Positions 56,900 through 64,000 of a stretch of DNA of 64,000 bases are shown piece by piece. The position numbers and the translations under genes were made by a program. The notes under the pieces are model-generated. The model did not search any database. It saw only the letters and a program-made list of their open reading frames with translations, and was not told the DNA's origin. Source of the stretch: Pleurodeles waltl (lineage: Eukaryota > Chordata > Amphibia > Caudata > Salamandridae); contig NC_090438.1 of assembly GCF_031143425.1 (NCBI RefSeq), positions 757,667,823-757,731,822 on the forward strand, in the 5' to 3' direction. Each line of letters opens with the position of its first letter. Positions within the stretch are counted from its first letter, which is position 1.

Positions 56900-57860
56900 T
56901 TGGGACAATTCCAATGCATAATGCCATCATGCCTAGGAGTTTCATCACAAATCTGACTGTGTAATGCTGATTTGGTTGTATTTTTGGTGTGGAATGACTG
57001 TACCCTTTTTTGGGCTTGGACTTGCAATCGCTTTTTGAGTGTTGAGTGTAGCTCCCAAGTATTGCTGAATTTGGGATGGTTTCAAGTGTGATTTTTGGTA
57101 ATTTATCAAAAACCCTAGTGTGTGTAGGGTATTTATTACGTAACGTGTGTGATCTTGACACTGCTCTCGAGTGTTGGCCTTTATTAGCCAATCGTCGAGA
57201 TATGGGAATACATGCATGTGTTGCCTGTTTATGTATGCTGCTACTACAGCAAGGCATTTTTTAAATACTCTGGGGGCTGTTGTTATCCCGAAGGGTAACA
57301 CCTTGAATTGGTAATGTTTTCCTTGTATAACAAACCTGAGGTATTTTCTGTGAGATGGATGGATCGGTATGTGAAAATACACATCTTTTAAATCCAGTGT
57401 TGACATGTATTCCCCCTGTTTTAGTAATGGGACTACATCTTGTAGTGTCACCATATGAAAGTGTTCTGATTTGATGTATAGGTTGAGAGTCCTGAGATCT
57501 AATATTGGCCTTAGTGTTTTGTCTTTTTTGGGAATCAAGAAGTACAGGCAATATACCCCTTTTCCTTTTTGTTGATGAGGTACTAGTTCTATGGCTTGTT
57601 TTGTTGAAAGTGCCTGCACCTCTGTTTGTAACATTGTTAAATGTTGCAACGATAGTTTGTGCACTCTTGGGGGAATATCTGGTGGAAAATGTGTGAATTC
57701 TATGCAGTAGCCATGTTGGATAATTGATAGAACCCATGTGTCCGTTGTTATGTCTGCCCTTTGACTGTGGAACATTTCTAGTCTTCCTCCCACAGGTGAT
57801 GTGTGTTGGGAGAAGGTGATGGCAAAGTCACTGCTTGGTGTTAGTGGCTTGCTTTGTAGG
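56900..57860 (-). pseudogene. DIRS-B reverse transcriptase
   Basis: A 282-codon frame (56945-57793) carries all RT core motifs: 'YFLIPKKDKTLRPILDLRT', 'STLDLKDVYFHIPI', 'LPFGITTAPRVFKKCLA' and the catalytic 'FPYLDDWLIKA', followed by 'SHLKPSQIQQYLGA'. Entry sequence 'SIIQHGYCIEF' precedes it. The frame shifts near 57000 just before RNase H. No other damage is evident in the core. Confidence 0.88.
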
Positions 57861-57918
57861 CTGGAATTTTACCCTGGATCTTGGAAATCGCCTTCTGAAG
57901 GACCCTCGAAACCCCCCT

Positions 57919-58941
57919 CTATGATACTGTGATTGGTACGAGGACTTTGTCTGTGAGGTGGATGGTTCTGATGGCTGTGGCCTGAAACCCCCCCCCCCCC
58001 CAATACTGCGGTTTTCTAAATGCCCCTCTGTATTGGGATGAGTAAAGCGCTCCCATCGCTTTGGCTATATCGGCGTCCTTCATCTTTTCTATGGCCGTGT
58101 CCACTTGTGTGCCAAATAGCTGTTGCTGGTTGAATGGCATGTTGAGGACCGCCTGCTGAATCTCCGGTTTGAAACCTGACGATCTAAGCCATGCATAGCG
58201 TCTAATTGTCACTGCAGTGTTTACCGTTCTTGCAGCAGTATTGGCTGAATCCAATGCAGACCTGATTTGATTATTAGTTATTGCTTGTCCCTCCTCTACC
58301 ACTTGCTGAGCTCTAAGCATGCCTGGAAGCATGGGTAAACTTTGATACAATGTATGCGTAGAGGGCAAGGTAATAAAAAGAAAGTCATCCTCCAGTGGTT
58401 CGGTGTGCATACTCACATTGTGGAAAGCAGCAGCCATAGCCAAGACCTGTGTGTAGGAGGTGCTATCTTCAGGTGGAGAGGGTTTAGATGGATAGCACTC
58501 CAGGCTATTGTCTGACACAGGGTCATCATAGAGGTCCCACGGGTCTGTATCCTGATGCAACTGCACAGTGTGTGTGGGTGACTGTGCAGTGGGTGTAGCA
58601 AGAGGAGAAACAGTTCTTTGAGGAGAATGCGGAGGAGAATGTGCTGCGGAAAACTGGCGTGGCGGAGATTGCTCTCTTGGCACTTTAGCCTTTGGCTGCT
58701 CAGTGTCCGAATGTCCTTGGAAAGCCAGTTTCCTTTTAAATTTGAGAGGAGGTGCTGTAAGGATTTTCCCAATATCCTTGTGGATGTGTATCCTTGATTG
58801 TCTCTCATCAAATTCCTCCATTTGGTGGAGTTCTTCCTCGAATCTGTGGCTTTCTTTCATCTGCTTAGAAAGTCCATGTTCCTCAGTGTATGAGCCTTTT
58901 TTCGGCTCCGACCCCTTTTTTTTCAGCACCGAAATGCCCAT
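57919..58941 (-). CDS. DIRS-B gag, capsid part (340 codons open)
   Basis: An uninterrupted frame begins 'MGISVLKKKGSEPKK' and contains a charged N-terminal part ('HRFEEELHQMEEFDERQSR'), a Ser/Pro-rich linker and a C-terminal helical part with 'ALDSANTAARTVNTAVTIRR', 'AWLRSSGFKPEIQQAVLNM' and 'FNQQQLFGTQVDTAIEKMK'. The last block is conserved among DIRS gag proteins in this position. The real start is probably further upstream in another frame (59000-59800), so a frameshift at about 58940 is likely. A C-run of 12 near 58001 lies within the frame close to its end. Confidence 0.72.
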   Translation of the reverse strand: MGISVLKKKGSEPKKGSYTEEHGLSKQMKESHRFEEELHQMEEFDERQSRIHIHKDIGKILTAPPLKFKRKLAFQGHSDTEQPKAKVPREQSPPRQFSAAHSPPHSPQRTVSPLATPTAQSPTHTVQLHQDTDPWDLYDDPVSDNSLECYPSKPSPPEDSTSYTQVLAMAAAFHNVSMHTEPLEDDFLFITLPSTHTLYQSLPMLPGMLRAQQVVEEGQAITNNQIRSALDSANTAARTVNTAVTIRRYAWLRSSGFKPEIQQAVLNMPFNQQQLFGTQVDTAIEKMKDADIAKAMGALYSSQYRGAFRKPQYWGGGGFQATAIRTIHLTDKVLVPITVS

Positions 58942-58989
58942 GGTGACAGTAGGCCTCGGTTCCGAAAGACTCCTTCGGGGTTTCGATTC

Positions 58990-59800
58990 GACGAGTCAAT
59001 GTCAAACTTTTTCGGAGACTGTGTCTCGTCCCGAGTCCGAAGACTTCGGCGGGGGTGTGGCCTTTTTCGGTGCTGAGGGTGTTGCCTGGTCACCGCTTGA
59101 TTTCTTGCGGGTAGAGCCATGGCCTTCTGGCAGTGGCGTCCCCGAGGCCTTTTGGTTGGGCTTGGAGTGGCTCTGGGTTTGGGTCGGGGCAGGCATACTC
59201 ACGTGTTGGCCTGCTGTCGGTGGTCGATCCGTGTCGTAATCGTCCGAATCGGAACCTTGGATGGAGATGGCCATCTCCTCTTCCTCAACGTCAAGGTGCT
59301 TGGTACTCTTCGACACCATTTGTGTCGTCTTGCCCTTCGATCCCTCAAGGTCTTCTTGGAGCGGAAGGACCTACAGGCCTCACAAGTATCCTCTTGGTGG
59401 TCTGGTGACAAACACAGATTATAGACCCAATGTTGATCTGTGTATGGATACTTTGCGTGGCACTGTGGGCAGAATCGGAACGGGGTCCGGTCCATGAGGC
59501 TTCGACGCTTCCTGCGGTTGGGCCGACCAGGCTCTGGATGGGCGCGGGAGCCTCGAAGGGCAACTGAAGGTGTGTTTCGCCGGTGCCGAGGTGTTGATGA
59601 AAGATGTTTCGCGATCGAAAACAATACCGACTGTTTTAGTTGAATGTAGTCTTTTTCCGAAATGAATAACCGGAGCGAAGATGAACACGTCCGAACCCGA
59701 TGGAGAAAGAAAACAATCTAAGATGGAGTCGATGCCCATACGCAATGGAGCCGAAAGGGAGGAGTCACTCGGTCCTGTGACTCGAAAAGACTTCTTCAAA
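58990..59800 (-). pseudogene. DIRS-B gag N-terminal zinc-motif region
   Basis: The frame 59199-59624 carries 'FRFCPQCHAKYPYTDQHWVY' followed by NLCLSPDHQEDTCEACRSF. Cysteines and histidines in the order CxxC, H, C, H, C, C suggest a zinc-binding fold typical of DIRS gag N-termini. A Lys/Arg-rich stretch ('RSKKTLRDRRARRHK') follows, and 59002-59319 continues with 'GSDSDDYDTDRPPTAGQHV' in another frame. A start Met at about 59797 opens a third frame. Confidence 0.65.
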
Positions 59801-59890
59801 GAAAAACAACTTGTAACACTCCGAGCCCAACACTAGATGGCAGGAACAGTGCACAGCATGTGTATCTGCAGGTACACATGCCACCGAACA
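59690..59890 (-). repeat. DIRS-B right inverted terminal repeat
   Basis: Reverse complement of 54402-54590 over about 185 bases with few differences, for example 'gaaaaacaacttgtaacact' here and 'agtgttacaagttgtttttc' there. The last bases 'ccaccgaacatat' form the element end. Confidence 0.85.
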
Positions 59891-60454
59891 TATAATATAT
59901 ATATAAGCTCACCAGCACACAAGCAAATACTCAAATAATCCACTTAGAGTATGGTAAATTCAATAAGGATAACAACTCTTAAGCACAAGCTTTTCTTCAG
60001 AGTACAGTAAAAGATATCCGGTGTAATAAAAAGTGGTATCATTCAAAGAGGCTGTCATTGACAAACGAAGTGTAAAGTCATCATCACTTTACACCAAGTA
60101 ATGACAATAATGAAAGTAGCCTTGAACATCAGGCATGAAAAGCCCCATAGGGTTCCAGGGCACTATAAACTCCAATAAAATTTAAGGAAAAATAGAGGCC
60201 GCTGTAAAGTAGGAGCACCCACTAGGTGCCACAATTTAGTTATAACAAATATATAACTGAAAGAGGCCTATGGCTCAACCAAAGCACAGCTCATCTGTGA
60301 AATAAGTAAGAACAAATAACACCTTAGTAGACAGTAAGGAAGTTATGAACTAGGTCAAATGGTAGACTGGAACCAAGCAAATTCTCTGCTCAACCCCTTC
60401 TGTCACGAAAACGCATAACAACTGAGTCTGCCAGTGCACCAAATAAATGGTCAC
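59891..60454. other. Unassigned AT-rich flank
   Basis: No gene or element end seen between DIRS-B and the next LTR-B. It begins with the remainder of a TA tract. Confidence 0.3.
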
Positions 60455-63037
60455 TGTAGGAAAGTGTTCCTTTGGTCATGGTTTACCCCCCCCCCCCCCC
60501 CCCCAACATACACACACATTTTGCCTGCTATCTGATGCTAACTTGACTGAGTGTATGCTGGGATCCTGCTAACCAGACCCCAGCACCTGTGCTCTTTCCC
60601 TAAACTGTATCATTGCTTCCACAATTGGCACACCCTTGGCACACAGCTAAGTCCCTTGTAAAAGGTACCAGTGGTACCAAGGGCCCTGTGGCCAGGGAGC
60701 GTCTTTAAGGGCTGCAGCATGTTTTGTGCCACCCTAAGGGACCCCTCACCAAACACATGGACACTGCCATTACAGATTGTGTGTGTTGGTGGGGAGATAA
60801 AGGTAAAGTCGACATGGCATCACTCTCTGTGAGCCACCCCCACACAAAGCACTGCCTGTTGCATAGGGAAGTCACCCCTCTAGCAGGCCTTACAGCCCTA
60901 AGGTGGGGGCACTATACCACAGGTGAGGGCATAGCTGCATGAGAAATGTCCATTCTTAGACATTGTAAGTGTAGTGTGGCCATATTGGGTACATGGGCTG
61001 GGAATTTGTCATTACTTACTCCACAGCTCCATGATAGCCTCACTGAAGACTGGGAAGTTTGGCATCCAACTTCCCAGCTAAATAAACCCACACTGATACC
61101 AGTATTCGATTTATTGAAAAACGCACACAGGGGGCATCACGCAGATGTATTTCACCCAACCCTGTAATATAAGGCGGACTGGTCTGTGCCAGCCTGCCAC
61201 TAACAGAAAAGTTTCTGACACCAAGAGGTGAGAGCCTTTGTGCTCTCTGGGGTCAGGAACAAAGCCTGCTCCGGGTGGAGGAGCTTCACACACCTTCCCC
61301 CTGCAGGAACAGCAACACTTGATGGTGAGCCTCCAAGGCTCCTCCCTTTTGTTACACTATTCCAGGGCACTCAAGCCTGTGGAGATGTCCATGACCCCCA
61401 CGGACCAAGCCCCACTTTTGGTGGCAGGAAAATACGTGAACACAAGGAGTAGTGACCACGTTTAGGGTACCCAGAGGTGAGATGACACCCTCCATGTAGA
61501 ATCCTCCATCTTGTTTAGGAGGAGAATAGCCAGTAGGGTTAGGAATGTGCCCCCTCCCCAAAGGGAGTGCTCATAGGAAGAGTGTGGCCACCCTCCATGT
61601 AAGTAGCCATTGGCTACTACCACCTGACCTCTGTCCCACCCCTAAATCTAGTATTTAGGGGCACCCGTGAAACCTGCTTTTCAGATTCCTGGCACTCTGT
61701 GCAACCTGTGAGCCCCCCCTCACCGAGCCTGAAAGAAGAAGGACTGACGTGCCCCTCCAGCAGAAAAGACTCCAGACAACTGACTTGGCCCCAGCCCTTC
61801 CGGCCTAGCTGCACCTTTAAGACTCCTGCTACAAAAAGGTGATGTAGCAGGATCTGCAACCTCAACAAACCCCAGACGACTGCCTGCCTACCGAAGGACC
61901 AAGATCTCCTGAGGAAAGTGGCCCTGTCCAGAAATAAACTTCCAAAAATTAACTTCAGAACCGCCCCAGATCCACAAGTCATTTCCACTCTGCACCCAAC
62001 GCCCACGGCCCGAGTCAAGGTGGTCTACCGGTCGAGAGAAGGTCCCCAGGTGATTCCAACCTCAAGTCCACCCTGGATTGCCCCCTCCTGACCAACACGA
62101 CGATGCCTGCAGCCTAAATCTAGAGGACCTCCCCCACAGACCGCAACTGGCTCGGGTCAATATTTACCCTGCACCTAAAAGTACCCCTGCACCCTCAGCC
62201 CCCAGCCTTGCGGAACCCAACCGACGGTCGGGCAACATCCAGTGGGCTTTCTACTTACCTGTCCAGCCATTGGTTTTCTTCAGACGACTCCCTGGACCAA
62301 GTCTGCAGCATTTATGTGACCCCTGGGCTTCCTCTATTGAAAGGAACTGGGCGCCCAACGCTGTATTTGCACCCTGCAGCCGGTTGCTGAGGGTGTGTGA
62401 TTGGTGCTGACCTGTGGCCCCCCGGTAATGATCTAAACACTTTGGGTCTGTGCCCTGAAGTTGCGGGTACTTACTTGCAAGCTGTTTCTTTCTAAGTGCC
62501 TCGAGTCTCTGTAAGATTCCATTGGGCACCCAACACCAACTTAGACCTCTGCACCCCGGCGGTCCCCTGTTGCTGCTGATGCACAATGGGGTCTCCCTAA
62601 CCTGTGCCCTGTGGACACCCTAACCCCCGAAGACTGGGATTATAAGTCGAGTACTTACCTGCAATTTGTGTTGTTACTTTTCCGCCCCTAGGACTGACTT
62701 GCTTTCTATCAGAAATTTGATACTTGAAAGTGATACATTCTCGAAACTGTACTCACCAGGCAACAAAGAGCCTTTTGGTTCTAGAAATAAAGGAACAAAG
62801 TATATTTTTTTATACATATATATTGGTCTGGAGTTAGACATTGAGTGTGTGCCTCATTTCTTGACTGTGTGTGTACAACAAATGCTTAGCACTACCCTCT
62901 GATAAGCCTTACTGAACGACCACACTACCATAAAAAGAGAGCATTAGTATTATCTACTTAAGCCTCTGGGGATTCACTGGACTCTCTGCACCCTACACCT
63001 TATTTTGGTATAGTATATACAGAGCCAGCTTCCTACA
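60455..63037 (+). repeat. Solo LTR-B, copy 6 (diverged subfamily)
   Basis: Starts TGTAGGAAAGTGTTCCTTTG and ends GAGCCAGCTTCCTACA, 2,583 bp, plus orientation. Flanks GTCAC and GGCAT share three of five bases; no clear duplication. A C-run of about 18 (60487-60504) occupies the place of 'accccc' in other copies. It is closest to copy 3 among those here. Confidence 0.82.
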
Positions 63038-63172
63038 GGCATCATCAAATAGCATATCAAGCAATGTGGCTTGGACTCACTCTGAATACCCTGAGGTAAG
63101 TAACTAAGCACGGCGACGCAGCGCAACTGAGAAAACCATAGCTCAACCCACAGAATCAGTGGTATCCATACC
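63038..63172. other. Short spacer between two LTR-B copies
   Basis: 135 bases, no conserved element end. 'catcatcaaatagcatatca' could be from a DIRS gag region, which I could not confirm. Confidence 0.25.
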
Positions 63173-64000
63173 TGCAAGGAAATGCCTCCTTGGCATGGTT
63201 ACTCCCCGACTTTTTGCCTTTGCTGATGCCAAGGTATGATTTGAAAGTGTGCTGAGACCTGCTAACCAGGCCCCAGCACCAGTGTTCTTTCCCTAAACTG
63301 TACCTTTGTCTCAACAATTGGCACACCCTGGCATTCAGGTAAGTCCCTTGTAACTGGTACCCCTGGTACCAAGGGCCCTGATGCCAGGGAAGGTCTCTAA
63401 GGGCTGCAGCATGTCTTATGCCACCCTGGGAACCCCTCACTCAGCACATACACACTGCTTGCCAGCTTGTGTGTGTGCTGGTGGGGAGAAAATGACTAAG
63501 TCGACATGGAACTCCCCTCAGAGTGCCATGCCAACCTCACACTGCCAATGGCATAGGTAAGTCACCCCTCTAGCAGGCCTTACAACCCTAAGGCAGGGTG
63601 CACTATACCATAGGTGAGGGCATAGGTGCATGAGCACTATGCCCCTACAGTGTCTAAGCAAAACCTTAGACATTGTAAGTGCAGGGTAGCCATAAGAGTA
63701 TATGGTCTGGGAGTCTGTCAAACACGAACTCCACAGCACCATAATGGCTACACTGAAAACTGGGAAGTTTGGTATCAAACTTCTCAGCACAATAAATGCA
63801 CACTGATGCCAGTGTACATTTTATTGTGAAATACACCCCAGAGGGTATCTTAGAGATGCCCCCTGAAAACATACCTGACTTCCAGTGTCGGCTGACTAGT
63901 TTTGCCAGCCTGCCACACACCAGGCATGTTGCTGGCCACATGGGGAGAGTGCCTTTGTCACTCTGTGGCTAGTAACAAAGCCTGTACTGGGTGGAGGTGC
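63173..64000 (+). repeat. LTR-B, copy 7, cut by window end
   Basis: Starts TGCAAGGAAATGCCTCCTTGG and follows copy 2 (20236 onward) closely for all 828 bases to the window edge. Whether it is a solo LTR or the 5' LTR of another complete element cannot be told. Confidence 0.9.

Larger units (their letters stand above)
54379..59890 (-). mobile_element. DIRS-B retrotransposon, nearly intact
   Basis: A 5.5-kb DIRS element of a family distinct from DIRS-A. Inverted terminal repeats of about 185 bp pair 54402-54590 with 59690-59890 ('ctgccatctagtgttgggct' against 'agcccaacactagatggcag'). The internal complementary region at 54758-54853 joins the complement of both ends. Order on the minus strand: gag, RT, RNase H, tyrosine recombinase overlapping the end of RNase H. 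The recombinase and capsid frames are uninterrupted; RT and RNase H have one or two frameshifts. It is the youngest-looking element in the window. Confidence 0.9.

Noticed and set aside
60450..63042. Target duplication of LTR-B copy 6 (GTCAC / GGCAT).
   Set aside because: Only three of five bases agree, within chance.
1..64000. tRNA, rRNA, CRISPR arrays, tRNA-derived SINEs.
   Set aside because: I looked for tRNA box A/B pairs, regular short repeats with spacers, and SINE heads, and saw none I could support.

Overview
This window is a stretch of a large, repeat-filled vertebrate nuclear genome. The mix of very long-LTR Ty3/gypsy elements, many DIRS elements encoding tyrosine recombinases, an L2-type LINE, a perfect-looking palindromic Harbinger-type MITE and a hAT remnant fits a salamander, most likely a newt such as Pleurodeles. 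The species is inferred from the repeat mix and not proven. There are no bacterial-type genes, operons, CRISPR arrays or rRNA/tRNA genes.

Layout. 1-8340 is a nested pile: an LTR-A copy cut by the window edge, a DIRS fragment, and a solo LTR-B (2102-7952, target duplication GAGGG) that was itself hit by an L2 LINE (3192-6380). 8400-8933 is a hAT-like non-autonomous transposon. 9728-9787, 15832-15912 and 16168-16206 look like three internal exons of one minus-strand host gene. All three are phase-compatible. They are separated by an intronic DIRS-A element (9854-15041), and a 169-bp MITE abuts the last of them. 19880-24010 is a decayed LINE split by a solo LTR-B (20236-22914, TSD GTACT). 24720-41062 is a second DIRS-A copy opened by two later insertions: a solo LTR-B (26385-29028, TSD GTGAT) and a complete LTR-B retrotransposon (29075-37656, TSD GCATA). 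41063-47897 is a train of DIRS-A fragments, followed by a solo LTR-A (47898-49767). 50822-53903 is a DIRS-A end joined to a solo LTR-B that lacks a target duplication. 54293-59890 holds a second, younger family, DIRS-B, with an uninterrupted tyrosine recombinase, set in a TA/CA microsatellite. 60455-63037 and 63173-64000 are two more LTR-B copies.

The standout is the complete LTR-B element. Its 2.6-kb LTR explains the most abundant repeat in the window (seven loci). Its pol order is protease, integrase, reverse transcriptase, RNase H, i.e. integrase before RT, as in Ty1/copia, although its RT and integrase are Ty3/gypsy-like. That is the arrangement of the Gmr1-like lineage of deuterostomes. 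Its gag capsid resembles the SCAN domain, which has been proposed to derive from this lineage. All of its genes carry stops or frameshifts.

The DIRS copies show the expected architecture: inverted terminal repeats plus an internal complementary region that reproduces the joined ends of the circular intermediate, with gag, RT, RNase H and recombinase in that order. Two places show the right end of one copy joined directly to the left end of the next, as expected from circle-junction or tandem products. The host gene could not be identified from the three short exons.
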